64,000 bases of DNA from Streptomyces sp. DH24 (GTDB lineage Bacteria; Actinomycetota; Actinomycetes; Streptomycetales; Streptomycetaceae). Below the pieces are notes generated by a model that saw only the letters and a list, made by a program, of their open reading frames with translations, made no database searches and was not told the origin of the DNA. Position 1 is the first letter of the stretch; each line of letters begins with the position of its first letter. This document shows positions 51,761-60,415 of the stretch, piece by piece. A program made the position numbers and the translations under genes. The DNA lies in the NCBI RefSeq assembly GCF_029813775.1, contig NZ_JARVKW010000031.1, positions 1 to 64,000 of the forward strand, written 5' to 3'.

Positions 51761-52792
51761 TTAGACCCGTGAGTTGATCTCTGGCGAGGGTTCGGCGCCT
51801 TCTGCCGCCGGCCAGATCGCGGCCCGGCTGCGCGCGTCGCCCCACAGGGCCGCATCACCCGTGTACGGCCGCAGCAGCGCGGTCAGTCGGGCGTCGCCAC
51901 GCCCGTTCAGTTCGTCGGAGGCGATCTTGCGGGCGATCCCGGCGAGGAAGTCGGCGAGCTGCACCCTGGGGTCGTCCCGCGCGGCCACCAGGCGCATACC
52001 GGCGAGGCCGGCACCGGCCGGCCGCGCGGTCTCCTCGATCCAGGCGATGCGTTCCGGCGTCAGCATGTTCTGCCGGTCGTGCACCAGATACACGAGCCGC
52101 CCGTCCCCGCTCCAGTCGGCGGCCGTCCTGACGATGGCGGGCAGCAGCGGGTTCAGCACCGGAATCAGCGCCGGGCGCTCCAGCAGCCCGCCGCGGTACG
52201 TGTCCGCCCGGGGCCGGGCCGCCACCAGCCGCGCCAGGACCCTGGCCGCCTCCGTGCCGGCGTGCGCGCGCAGCAGCCTCTCGGCCAGGCCGAAGAACTC
52301 GTCGACGGGCCCCTCGGGCGCTCCGTCGTTCCGGGCCCGCAGCAGCCGGTTGGCCGCCCGCAGGAACTCCCGCCACCCGGCGTCCCCGAAGGCCGGCCGG
52401 CCCGCCCGGAACAGCACGACGGCCGCACCCGGATCGTCCAGCAGCAGGCCGACGACGCGGTCCACGACGAGGAACGCCTTCTCGGTCAGCTGCACCCGCG
52501 CCCGCCCGTGGAGGGGCCCGGCCGGGGCGAGCAGCCACTCCAGCACCGCCCGGTGCTTCTCCCGCAGCAGATGGCCCGCCTTGTACTCCTCGGCGGGCGA
52601 GCGGATCCGGTTCCTGACCTCCCGCACGGACGCCGCCGCGGACTCGACCGGGATCCGCACACTGGCATGCGCGAACACGTCGGTGTTGCCGCCGGTGAGG
52701 TTCTCGCCGTCCGACCCCGACTCGTCGCAGGCGATCTCCACCGGCACACCGCCCGCCCCGTCCGGCATCCCGTACGCGTGATTCCACGTCAC
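51761..52792 (-). CDS. DUF3800-like protein
   Basis: 343 residues. CDESGSDGEN near the N-terminus and DDPRVQLADFLAGI near the C-terminus resemble the conserved acidic positions of DUF3800, an RNase H-like fold found in mobile and defence-related contexts. No partner gene indicating defence is nearby. GTG at 52792 is favoured, TTG at 52798 is possible; TAGGGGG is the ribosome site. It is divergent from the aminotransferase gene with a gap of only about 25 bp. Confidence 0.65.
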   Translation of the reverse strand: MTWNHAYGMPDGAGGVPVEIACDESGSDGENLTGGNTDVFAHASVRIPVESAAASVREVRNRIRSPAEEYKAGHLLREKHRAVLEWLLAPAGPLHGRARVQLTEKAFLVVDRVVGLLLDDPGAAVVLFRAGRPAFGDAGWREFLRAANRLLRARNDGAPEGPVDEFFGLAERLLRAHAGTEAARVLARLVAARPRADTYRGGLLERPALIPVLNPLLPAIVRTAADWSGDGRLVYLVHDRQNMLTPERIAWIEETARPAGAGLAGMRLVAARDDPRVQLADFLAGIARKIASDELNGRGDARLTALLRPYTGDAALWGDARSRAAIWPAAEGAEPSPEINSRV

Positions 52793-52805
52793 CGCCAAGG
52801 CCCCC

Positions 52806-52818
52806 TATCTTGTGCCCC
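52806..52818 (+). promoter_or_regulatory. -10 box for a leaderless aminotransferase mRNA
   Basis: TATCTT (52806-52811) lies 7 nt before the ATG at 52819, the normal spacing for transcription starting at the A of ATG. No ribosome site is present. The -35 cannot be fixed and would lie within the divergent gene. Confidence 0.45.
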
Positions 52819-54006
52819 ATGACCAGGATCCCGCACGAGACGTCCGGTGAACCGAATCCGCTGCGCGCCCTCACTCTTGACGACCTCCGGCGCCGTACGA
52901 GCATGAAGTGGCGCACCCATCCTCAGGACGTGCTGCCGCTGTGGGTGGCCGAGATGGACGTGCCGCTCGCCGAACCGGTCGTCCGCGCCGTCACCGACGC
53001 CCTCGCGCTGGGCGACACCGGCTATCCGGCCGGGCCGGCCTACGCCGAGGCCCTGGCCGCGTTCGCCGAGAAGCGGTGGGGCTGGGACGGGCTCGCCGTG
53101 CGGCGCACCGCGCTCGTGCCCGACGTGATGCTCGGCGTGGTGGAGATGCTGAAGCTGGTCACCGGGCCCGGGGACCCGGTCGTCGTCAACCCGCCGGTGT
53201 ACCCGCCGTTCTTCCAGTTCGTGCGGCACCTGGACCGCACGGTCGTGGAGGCCCCGCTCGGTGCCGACGGCCGCCTCGACCCCGCCGCCCTGGAGGAGGC
53301 CTTCGCGAGGGCCGTCGCCGGGGGCCGCCGGGCGGCGTACCTGCTGTGCAGCCCGCACAACCCGACCGGCACCGTGCACACCGCCGCCGAACTGGCCACC
53401 GTCGCCGGCCTCGCCGAGCGGTACGGCGTCCGTGTCGTCGCCGACGAGATCCACGCCCCGCTCGTCGCGTCCGGCGTCGACTTCGTGCCGTATCTGAGCG
53501 TGCCGGGCGCGGAGCGCGGGCTGTCGCTGATGTCGGCGTCCAAGGCGTGGAACCTGGCCGGTCTGAAGGCGGCCCTCGCCCTCGCCGGACCCGGCGCCGC
53601 GGCCGACCTGGCCCGGCTGCCCGAGGAGGTCGGCCACGGCCCGAGCCACGTCGGCATCCTGGCCCACACGGCGGCCCTGCGGGACGGCACCGCGTGGCTG
53701 GACGCCCTGCTGGCCGGGCTCGACGCCAACCGGCGGCTGCTCGCCGGGCTGCTGGCCGAGCACCTGCCCGCGATCGCCCACCGGCCCGGCGAGGCCACCT
53801 ACCTGGCCTGGCTGGACTGCCGTGCCCTCGGCCTCGGCGACGACCCGGCGGAGGTGTTCCTGCGCGACGGCCGGGTGGCGCTGAACTCCGGTCTGCCCTT
53901 CGGGACCGGCGGCGCGGGCCACGTCCGCCTGAACCTGGCCACGTCACCCGAGATCCTCACGGAGGCGGTACGGCGGATGACGGCGGCGACCGGAGCGGCG
54001 TCATGA
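52819..54006 (+). CDS. PatB/MalY-type PLP aminotransferase or cystathionine beta-lyase
   Basis: A 395-residue fold-type I PLP enzyme. LPLWVAEMDVP at the start, NPPVYPPF, SPHNPTG, VVADEIHAPL and the PLP lysine in SASKAWN are marks of the PatB/MalY group, which cleaves cystathionine or other C-S bonds. The length matches. Reaction most likely is C-S lyase; transamination is possible. ATG at 52819 behind TATCTT, leaderless. Followed by an F420/PPOX gene. Confidence 0.88.
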   Translation: MTRIPHETSGEPNPLRALTLDDLRRRTSMKWRTHPQDVLPLWVAEMDVPLAEPVVRAVTDALALGDTGYPAGPAYAEALAAFAEKRWGWDGLAVRRTALVPDVMLGVVEMLKLVTGPGDPVVVNPPVYPPFFQFVRHLDRTVVEAPLGADGRLDPAALEEAFARAVAGGRRAAYLLCSPHNPTGTVHTAAELATVAGLAERYGVRVVADEIHAPLVASGVDFVPYLSVPGAERGLSLMSASKAWNLAGLKAALALAGPGAAADLARLPEEVGHGPSHVGILAHTAALRDGTAWLDALLAGLDANRRLLAGLLAEHLPAIAHRPGEATYLAWLDCRALGLGDDPAEVFLRDGRVALNSGLPFGTGGAGHVRLNLATSPEILTEAVRRMTAATGAAS

Positions 54007-54133
54007 GCGGGCCGGTCCGGCGGACCCTGTCCGCAAGGCGGCGTCGTCGACCGGGGGACGGCCGCGCGGAGTCCGCCCCGAGCCGGGCCGCGCGGCAGGT
54101 GCCCCTCGGCGGCCACGGCCTAGACTGCCCGCC

Positions 54134-54520
54134 ATGGACGACGCGTTGCTCGACCGGCTCGCCGCCGGGAAGTACCTGCTCCTCACCAGTTACCGCAAGA
54201 ACGGCACGCCGGTCGCCACGCCGGTCTGGGTGGTGCGCGACGGCGACGCGCTCGGCGTCTGGACGGCCGCCGACTCGTGGAAGGTGAAGCGGATCCGGGC
54301 CCGTGCCGACGTCCTCGCCGGCCCCTGCGACCTGCGCGGCAACCCGACCGGCGATCAGCTCCCGGCCACCGCCGAGGTCGTCGACGAGGCCACGGTCGCC
54401 CGCTACCGGCAGCTCATCACCCGCAAGTACGGCCTCGTGGGACGCCTCACCCTGCTGGGCAGCAGGCTGCGCCGCGGACTGAAGGGCACCGTCGGCATCC
54501 GGGTCACCCTGGCCGGCTGA
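54134..54520 (+). CDS. PPOX-class F420-dependent oxidoreductase
   Basis: A 128-residue split-barrel protein. LAAGKYLLLTSYRKNGTPVA followed by TPVWVV is typical of the family that uses F420H2 or a flavin. Some members reduce biliverdin or quinones; the substrate here is unknown. Solitary gene. Confidence 0.85.
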   Translation: MDDALLDRLAAGKYLLLTSYRKNGTPVATPVWVVRDGDALGVWTAADSWKVKRIRARADVLAGPCDLRGNPTGDQLPATAEVVDEATVARYRQLITRKYGLVGRLTLLGSRLRRGLKGTVGIRVTLAG

Positions 54521-54553
54521 CGCGGACCCGGCCCCGACCGGCCCGCCCCTCCG

Positions 54554-54967
54554 TCAGGTCCAGGCGCGGTACGGCTCGTCAACGAGCTGGAAGACCGGCT
54601 CGCCCCGCACCGGGTCCTTCGCGGTGGACAGCCGCACCCGGTCCCCGCTGTGGATGCCGACGGGCGGGCCCATCACCCGGCCCCGCACGACGAAGCCCTC
54701 GGCCATCTCGATCAGCGACACATTGCGCGCGGCGGGCGTGTTGCGGTGCACCACCGTGGAGTGGCGGACCGTGCCCGTGCCCTCGCTGCGCTCGGTGCGC
54801 AGGTCGCTGCCCCGGCACACCGGACACAGCAGCCGGTGGTACATGGCGGTGCCGCACCAGGCGCAGCGCTGGTAGAGGATCGCGTCCTTGTCCTGGGCCC
54901 GGGGTGCGAGGACGCCCGTCGCGGAGCCGGCTGCCTGCTGAGCGGCGCTTCCTGAGTGGTGGTACAC
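54554..54967 (-). CDS. Zn-ribbon/OB-fold protein (DUF35 type)
   Basis: A 137-residue protein. An N-terminal zinc ribbon (CAWC and CPVC, about residues 35-52) and a C-terminal OB fold (about 60-137; GRVMGPPVGIHSGDRV) make the DUF35 family. These proteins bind acyl-CoA and work with thiolases in other loci; no thiolase gene lies near. GTG at 54967 follows GGGAG. Its promoter (55060-55088) carries an operator for the next gene's TetR protein, so this gene is a probable target. Confidence 0.8.
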   Translation of the reverse strand: MYHHSGSAAQQAAGSATGVLAPRAQDKDAILYQRCAWCGTAMYHRLLCPVCRGSDLRTERSEGTGTVRHSTVVHRNTPAARNVSLIEMAEGFVVRGRVMGPPVGIHSGDRVRLSTAKDPVRGEPVFQLVDEPYRAWT

Positions 54968-55059
54968 GCTGTCAACTCCCTGCGCTCGGCCGGAATGGCG
55001 CGTGCGCGGACGCCCGGGCACGCGCGTGCCCGGTTCGCCGTGCCACCGTGCACAGCCTC

Positions 55060-55101
55060 AGGGTATGGCACTGAGTGCCAGACGTAAAGGTACTGCGTAC
55101 C
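55060..55101 (-). promoter_or_regulatory. Promoter of the Zn-ribbon gene with two TetR-type dyads
   Basis: Read on the minus strand: -35 TTTACG (complement of 55083-55088), 17-bp spacer, -10 TACCCT (complement of 55060-55065). The spacer contains the perfect dyad TGGCACTGAGTGCCA (55066-55080). A second dyad, GGTACTGCGTACC, lies at 55089-55101; centres are 22 bp apart. The same pattern precedes the TetR gene, so TetR binding here would block the promoter. Confidence 0.7.
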
Positions 55102-55144
55102 CCTTTGGATCGGAACCGTTCCGCCGAGCCCGCCCGAGCGCCGC

Positions 55145-55879
55145 TCAGTCCCTTCCGAGCGTGGTCTCGATCTCCTGGACGACCCGCCACAGCGGCGCCC
55201 CGCGCCGGGAGACCACGACCACCACGTCCTCGGGCCGCTCGTCGGCGGGCGGCGCGGCCGGGCTGCCGAACGCGGACCGCACGAACCCCACGGCATGGTC
55301 GAACGCGGCGCTCGCATCGCCCTTTCCGTCCGAACGCAGCCAGGACCGCAGGGCGTTGTTGTGCGCCGCGACCACCGCGGCCGCGACGACGTCCGCCTGG
55401 AGCGTGCCGTCCCGCCGGCCCGCGAACCGTCCGCGCAGGTAATCGGCGAGGGCACGCTCGTAGCGCCACACCACCGACAGTTCGTACGCGCGCAGCCCGG
55501 GGACCCGCTTGGTGAGGCGGTACCGCTGCACCGAGAAGGACGGGTTCTCGGCGTACATGCCCAGCACCAGCCGCGCCGCCTCGCAGACCCGCGACACCGG
55601 CTCGCCCTCGTCGCCGCAGGACGCGAGGAACGCCGTCATGTCCGCCAGGCACCGCTCGTGGTCGGGGAAGACCACGTCCTCCTTGGAGGGGAAGTAGCGG
55701 AAGAACGACCGCCGTCCGACGCCGGCGAGCGCCACGATGTCGTCGACCGTGGTCTGTTCGTAGCCGCGCTCCAAGAACAGCCGGAAGGCCGCCGCGACCA
55801 GCGCGTCCCGCATGGGCGGCCTCGCGGCCGCCGCCTGCGCCTTCTCGTCGCGGCGGGGCGCCGCACTGCTGGAGCTCAT
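55145..55879 (-). CDS. TetR family transcriptional regulator
   Basis: A 244-residue regulator. The HTH is at about residues 25-65: AFRLFLERGYEQTTVDDIVA, then GVGRRSFFRYFPSKEDVVF, which is typical TetR. The C-terminal domain (about 80-215) is the ligand-binding part. ATG at 55879 has TACGTT 7 nt upstream and is probably leaderless. Two dyads matching those before the Zn-ribbon gene lie upstream, suggesting autorepression. Ligand unknown; acyl-CoA-like compounds are plausible given the DUF35 target. Confidence 0.9.
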   Translation of the reverse strand: MSSSSAAPRRDEKAQAAAARPPMRDALVAAAFRLFLERGYEQTTVDDIVALAGVGRRSFFRYFPSKEDVVFPDHERCLADMTAFLASCGDEGEPVSRVCEAARLVLGMYAENPSFSVQRYRLTKRVPGLRAYELSVVWRYERALADYLRGRFAGRRDGTLQADVVAAAVVAAHNNALRSWLRSDGKGDASAAFDHAVGFVRSAFGSPAAPPADERPEDVVVVVSRRGAPLWRVVQEIETTLGRD

Positions 55880-55910
55880 GAAGGGGAACGTAGCACCTGC
55901 CGGCCTCGAG

Positions 55911-55947
55911 TGGCACTCAGTGCTGCCTCAAGAGGGAACTGAGTACC
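55911..55947. promoter_or_regulatory. Two TetR-type dyads between the TetR and ATP-grasp genes
   Basis: TGGCACTCAGTGCTG (55911-55925) and GGAACTGAGTACC (55935-55947), centres 23 bp apart, match the pair at 55066-55101. Consensus over four sites: GGNACT-S-MGTNCC. The first overlaps the probable -35 of the leaderless tetR promoter. The ATP-grasp gene starts 66 bp beyond and could share control. Confidence 0.65.
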
Positions 55948-56012
55948 TCCCTCTCGGGGCGGGGTCGCCGGGTCGCATACGATCATTTCCCGCCACCGCC
56001 GAGGAGCCCCGC

Positions 56013-56843
56013 ATGCCGCCCGCCCGCCCCCGCCTCCTATACGTCACCGACCTCGCCTATCCGGCCCGCGGGCGCCGCTACTGCGACGAGGACATCTTCC
56101 TGACCGCCCGCCTGCGCGCGGACTTCGACCTCGCCCTGTGCCATCCCCGGGACGCCGTCGCCCTCATGGACGCCTTCGACGCCGTGGTCGTGCGCAACAG
56201 CGGACCCGTACTGGACTACCAGGACGCGTACGACGCGTTCCGCGCGCGGGCCGCCGAGCGCGGAACGCGCGTCTACAACCAGCTCTCCGGCCGCGCCGAC
56301 ATGGCCGGCAAGCAGTACCTGCTCGACCTCACCGCCGCGGGACACCCCGTCATCCCCACCGTCGACCGGGCCGAGGACCTGCACCTGCTGCCCGCGGCCG
56401 GCCAGTACGTCGTCAAGCCCAGGCGGGGCGCCGACTCCATAGGCCTGCGGATCGTGCCCGCCGACCGCGTCCGCGGCGAGATCAGCGGCGAGGTCCTCGT
56501 CCAGCCGCACGTCGACTTCGCCTACGAGGTCTCGTTCTACTTCGTCGACCACGACTTCCAGTACGCCCTGTACGCGCCCGACCCCGGCCGGCGCTGGGAG
56601 CTGCGGCCCTACGAACCCACCGTGGCGGACCTGGAGTTCGCCCGCCGCTTCATCGACTGGAACGCCATCGACCACGGCGTCCAGCGGGTCGACGCCTGCC
56701 GCGCGCCCGGCGGCGCACTGCTGCTGGTCGAGCTGGAGGACCTCAACCCCTACCTGTCGCTGGACGCCCTCGACGACACGCGGCGGGACGCCTTCGTCGC
56801 CGCGCTGACGGCCTCCCTGCACCGCTTCCTCGCGGCACACTGA
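56013..56843 (+). CDS. ATP-grasp family ligase-like protein
   Basis: 276 residues. The glutathione-synthetase-like ATP-grasp core is suggested by YNQLSGRADMAGKQYLLDL, the nucleotide-binding YVVKPRRGADSIGLRI (about 125-140) and the metal-binding acidic run VELEDLNPYLSLDAL (about 240-254). Such enzymes ligate an acid to an amine or other nucleophile. ATG at 56013 behind GAGGAGCCCC. Divergent from tetR, with TetR-like operators between. Substrate unknown. Confidence 0.78.
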   Translation: MPPARPRLLYVTDLAYPARGRRYCDEDIFLTARLRADFDLALCHPRDAVALMDAFDAVVVRNSGPVLDYQDAYDAFRARAAERGTRVYNQLSGRADMAGKQYLLDLTAAGHPVIPTVDRAEDLHLLPAAGQYVVKPRRGADSIGLRIVPADRVRGEISGEVLVQPHVDFAYEVSFYFVDHDFQYALYAPDPGRRWELRPYEPTVADLEFARRFIDWNAIDHGVQRVDACRAPGGALLLVELEDLNPYLSLDALDDTRRDAFVAALTASLHRFLAAH

Positions 56844-56955
56844 CCCCGCCGGCCCCGCCTGCGCCCGCGACGGCACGGCCCCGGGTGCCATGGCGGGCCG
56901 GAACGGGGAACCCGTCGGACGACAGGTACCGGGCACGGAAGGGGACGGCGACGGC

Positions 56956-57444
56956 ATGGCGGACATGGACGCGTTCACTCGGCGGCTGAACCCCGACATG
57001 TGCGTGGTCACCGCCTCGGCGGGCGGCGAGCGCGGGGGCTGCCTGGTCGGCTTCGCCTCGCAGTGCTCCCTCGATCCCATGCGGTTCGTGGTGTGGCTGT
57101 CCGAGGTCAACCACACCTACCGGGTGGCCCGCTCCGCCGACGTGCTGGCCGTCCACCTCCTCACCCGTGACCAGCACGACCTGGCCGAGCTGTTCGGCGG
57201 ACGCACCGGCGACCGGGAGGACAAACTCGCGCGGGCCCGTGTGCGGGAGGGGTACGGCGGGGCCGTCGTGCTCCAAGACGCCGCGGCCTGGTTCGTCGGC
57301 CGGGTGGTGCTGCGTGCCGGGGGCGGCGACCACATCGGATTCGTCCTCGACCCGGTGGAGTGGGGCGAGCGGGAGTCCGGCGGCGCTCCGCTGCTGCGCC
57401 TGGAAGACGCCCGGGACATCGCGCCGGGCCACCCGGTCGACTGA
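56956..57444 (+). CDS. Flavin reductase-like FMN-binding protein
   Basis: A 162-residue split-barrel flavin-binding protein. CVVTASAGGERGGCLVGFAS and VWLSEVNHTYRVARSADVLA, VHLL fit the flavin_reduct family that reduces FMN or FAD with NAD(P)H for partner oxygenases. No partner oxygenase is adjacent. ATG at 56956 is the preferred start; 56890 is possible. Converges with the phosphatase gene. Confidence 0.8.
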   Translation: MADMDAFTRRLNPDMCVVTASAGGERGGCLVGFASQCSLDPMRFVVWLSEVNHTYRVARSADVLAVHLLTRDQHDLAELFGGRTGDREDKLARARVREGYGGAVVLQDAAAWFVGRVVLRAGGGDHIGFVLDPVEWGERESGGAPLLRLEDARDIAPGHPVD

Positions 57445-57445
57445 A

Positions 57446-57500
57446 GCGCCGAGACCCGGCCCTACTGGCCCCGGCTGGCGCCGACACCCGGCCCTACTGG
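57446..57500. repeat. 23-bp direct repeat at the convergent gene ends
   Basis: A 23-mer ending CCCGGCCCTACTGG occurs at 57446-57468 and 57478-57500, one mismatch, 32-bp period. The second copy contains the last codons and stop of the minus-strand phosphatase gene; the first is a noncoding copy. Confidence 0.85.
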
Positions 57501-59989
57501 GGCCGCACCTCGTCGGGAACGTCGTCCGGCACCCGGATGTCGAGCACGCACACGTCGTCCCGCCGCTCCTCCTCCAGCATCACGGCGAGCACCGGCTCCA
57601 GGGGCGAGTCCGTGTGGCCACCGTGCGCCTCGACGACCCGGGCGAGCCGCTCCAGGCCCCGGTCTATGGGCTCCTCGGGCCGCTCGACCAGGCCGTCCGT
57701 GAACATCAGCACCCGGTCGCCCGGCCGGAGGAGGCACTCGCCCTCGTCGAAGACGGGCGTGGCGCTCGCCCCGAGCAGCACTCCTCTGGGCCGGTCGAGG
57801 AAGCTCGCCACGCCGTCACGCAGCAGCAGGGGCGGCGGGTGACCCGCCTGCGCCCAGACCAGCCGGCGGCCCTCGGGCTGGTAGCGGGCGAGGACCATGG
57901 TCGCCGTGCCGTGCGAGTCGCGGGAGTGCAGCAGCAGCCTGTTGAGCCGGGTCAGCGCGCCGGTCAGCGACGAACCCGTGATGATCATGCCCTTGGCGGT
58001 GAACCGGAGCTGGGCCATGGTGGCGACGGCGTCGATGCCGTGCCCGGCGACGTCTCCGACGACGAACAGGGCCTCGCTGCCCGGCAGCTCGATGGCCGAG
58101 AACCAGTCGCCGCCGACGTTGACGCCCGACTGCGCGGGCAGATAGGCGACCTCGACGTGCAGCCCGGCCAGCCGCATGGACCGCTTCGGCAGCGGCAGCA
58201 GCGCGTGCTGGAGCCTTGCCGCCAGCGTCCGCTCGGCGCGCAGCACGTCGTGCTGCGTCAGGATGGCCCGCTCGCTCTCGTCCAGGGCCAGCTCCACCCG
58301 GCGCCGGGCGGTCAGGTCCTGTACGACGCCGTGCACCTCGACCGGGGTGCCGCTCATGTCCTCGACCGCCTCGGCGACGATGCGCAGGTGCCGCACGGCG
58401 CCCGCCGCCCTGACCCGGACCGGCAGGTCGAACGGCCGGCCGGTTTCCAGGAGTGTGTCGACGGCCCGCGCCAGCGCCGGCGCGTCCTCGGGCAGCGCGA
58501 GGTCGGACAGCTCGGCGAGGCGCACCGGGCCGTGCACGGGTTCCCGGCCGAACAGCGTGAAGACCTGGGACGACCAGGCCGCCTCCTGCGTGACGAGGTT
58601 CCAGTTCGCCCAGCCCAGGCTGCCCAGCCGCTGCAGATCCGCCAGCCGCTGCTCCTGCAGGTCGGAGGCGTCGTGCCGGAGCCAGGTGAGGACCAGCCGA
58701 CCGTCCAGCCGCGTCACCCGGACCGCGTACGTGGACAGCTCGGCGATGCCCGCCACGACCTCCTGGTGCGCGAAGGGGGCGCCCTCGTAGGGCTCCCCGG
58801 TGGACAGGGTGCGCAGGCAGCCGCGCCACACCGGCTCGCGGCCCATGGGCGGGCAGGACTCCAGCAGCCGCCGGCCGGCCAGTTCGTCGTGGGGGCGGCC
58901 GAGGATGTCGCCGGCCTGCGGGGTCGCGGCGTCGATGCGGTAGTCCTCGACGCGTCCCGCCGGTGAGCGCAGCGGTGTGAGCAGCAGCGCCGCGACCGGC
59001 AGCGCGTCGAACACGGACCGCGGGGAGGCCTCGGCCGTGCCGCCGGTGCCGCTGTCCTCCTGGCCGGGGCCGAACAGGCGCAGCGGGCCCGAGCACAGCA
59101 GGGCGGCGCCGCGCAGGTGCTCCCGGTGGCGGGGCGTGAAGGGGCCGGGGTGGGGGCGGAGCACGCCGACGCACACGTCGTCCGCGTTCGCGGCCGGCAC
59201 CGGCAGCCACGCCTGGGAGCGGTGGTGCCACGGCGGCAGGCCGACGGACGCCCTGCGGTCGTCGCCGGTGTCCTCCAGCCAGTGCGGCTCGCGGTCCCGC
59301 AGGGCGTCGAACGCCGGGAAGCCGGGCAGCGGCGGCACATGGCGCCACTGGTCGGCGAGCGAGTCGTCGAGGCCGGCGTGCCCGACGAGCTCCAGCCCTC
59401 CGGAGGGCCGGCGGGCGTACAGCACGACCGTGTCGGCGCCGGTGTCCGGCGCGAGATGCTCCAGCAGGCACTCGGCGAGGTCCTGCGAACCGCCGACCCG
59501 TACGAGGGCCCGCCCCAGGCGCCCCAGGGCGGCCGCCACGTCGTCGGGGGAGGCGGCCTCGCCGGGCATTTCGGACCCGGACTCCGCAGCGGGCCGCGGG
59601 AACGTCTCGTACTCGGGGGAACCGGACGTCTGCGCCGCGACCGGCGGAGGGGCCAGTCTGCCGAGCGTGAGCCAGCACTCCTCCAGCAGCGTCCGGCGCG
59701 CCGCCTTGGCTCCCTGCGCCAGGGTCTCGCGCGCGGCGTCCGGGGAGCAGCCGCTCGCGGCCATCACCGCGCCCACGGCCCGCTCCAGGACGGCCGAAGT
59801 CGCCGCCAGGTCGCGCAGCCGTTCCATCTCGGCGCGCTGCCTGGCGACCACCTTGGCCAGCGCGACCGTGTCCGGCGCGATACCGGGTTCGGTTGGGCTG
59901 GTGGGCTCGCTCGTCACGGGTTGAGCATCGCACACGCCCGTCGGTTCGATGACCGGCTCGACCACACGTAATCTGCCCGAGACAGGCAT
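57494..59989 (-). CDS. SpoIIE-type phosphatase with ANTAR-like, GAF and PAS domains
   Basis: About 831 residues. The N-terminal helix bundle (about 30-100; SAVLERAVGAVMAASGCSPD) is ANTAR-like, an RNA-binding fold usual at the end of two-component regulators. A GAF domain (about 150-310), two PAS-like domains (about 320-585) and the PP2C SpoIIE domain (about 605-825; VGGDWFSAIEL, VVGDVAGHGIDAVATM, AQAGHPPPLLL, MFTDGLVERP, DDVCVLDIR) follow. It is a sensor phosphatase of partner-switching pathways. Start is unsure: ATG 59989, GTG 60031 or GTG 59917. It follows the small gene at 60035 closely. Confidence 0.82.
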   Translation of the reverse strand: MPVSGRLRVVEPVIEPTGVCDAQPVTSEPTSPTEPGIAPDTVALAKVVARQRAEMERLRDLAATSAVLERAVGAVMAASGCSPDAARETLAQGAKAARRTLLEECWLTLGRLAPPPVAAQTSGSPEYETFPRPAAESGSEMPGEAASPDDVAAALGRLGRALVRVGGSQDLAECLLEHLAPDTGADTVVLYARRPSGGLELVGHAGLDDSLADQWRHVPPLPGFPAFDALRDREPHWLEDTGDDRRASVGLPPWHHRSQAWLPVPAANADDVCVGVLRPHPGPFTPRHREHLRGAALLCSGPLRLFGPGQEDSGTGGTAEASPRSVFDALPVAALLLTPLRSPAGRVEDYRIDAATPQAGDILGRPHDELAGRRLLESCPPMGREPVWRGCLRTLSTGEPYEGAPFAHQEVVAGIAELSTYAVRVTRLDGRLVLTWLRHDASDLQEQRLADLQRLGSLGWANWNLVTQEAAWSSQVFTLFGREPVHGPVRLAELSDLALPEDAPALARAVDTLLETGRPFDLPVRVRAAGAVRHLRIVAEAVEDMSGTPVEVHGVVQDLTARRRVELALDESERAILTQHDVLRAERTLAARLQHALLPLPKRSMRLAGLHVEVAYLPAQSGVNVGGDWFSAIELPGSEALFVVGDVAGHGIDAVATMAQLRFTAKGMIITGSSLTGALTRLNRLLLHSRDSHGTATMVLARYQPEGRRLVWAQAGHPPPLLLRDGVASFLDRPRGVLLGASATPVFDEGECLLRPGDRVLMFTDGLVERPEEPIDRGLERLARVVEAHGGHTDSPLEPVLAVMLEEERRDDVCVLDIRVPDDVPDEVRPQ

Positions 59990-60034
59990 CCCATCGGCGG
60001 AAACGTCCCCGGCGCCGGGCCCGGACGGCACTGC

Positions 60035-60415
60035 TCAGCGGGCCGAGCCGTGCTCCGTCAGCGCCTGGGTGACGGCCCGGACACTTCGCGCGATGTGCTG
60101 CAGTTGCAGCACCTCGGCCGCGTACAGCTTGATGGTGTGCTCGATCACGGACTCGTGCAGGCCGAGCCGGGGCAGGTCGGCCCGTGCGGTTCGCAGGGCG
60201 GTGCGGGCCACCCGGATCTCCTGCTCGACCTGGATCTGCGCGTGCCGGGCGAGGAGCACGGGGTGTCGCAGCAGCGCGGGGTAGCCGCCGTAGCGCGCGG
60301 GGACGAGTTCGCGCAGCCACCTGACCGCCGAGCGCTCCCAGTCGAAACTGCCGGGGGTCTTGACCTGGCACGGCCAGTCCGGGCTGATGCGCGTGGACGT
60401 CAGGGGCATGATCAT
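60035..60415 (-). CDS. Conserved-type hypothetical protein upstream of the phosphatase
   Basis: A 126-residue helical protein without recognised domain. Segments SAVRWLRELVPARYGGYPAL, HPVLLARHAQIQVEQEIRVA and ARADLPRLGL suggest a four-helix bundle. It ends 3 bp before a possible start of the phosphatase gene, so the two may work together. ATG at 60415 behind GGAAGCG. An unusually AT-rich promoter region lies upstream. Confidence 0.7.
   Translation of the reverse strand: MIMPLTSTRISPDWPCQVKTPGSFDWERSAVRWLRELVPARYGGYPALLRHPVLLARHAQIQVEQEIRVARTALRTARADLPRLGLHESVIEHTIKLYAAEVLQLQHIARSVRAVTQALTEHGSAR

Noticed and set aside
51761..52792. Defence island around the DUF3800-like gene
   Set aside because: Neighbours are ordinary metabolic genes; there is no restriction, helicase or toxin partner.
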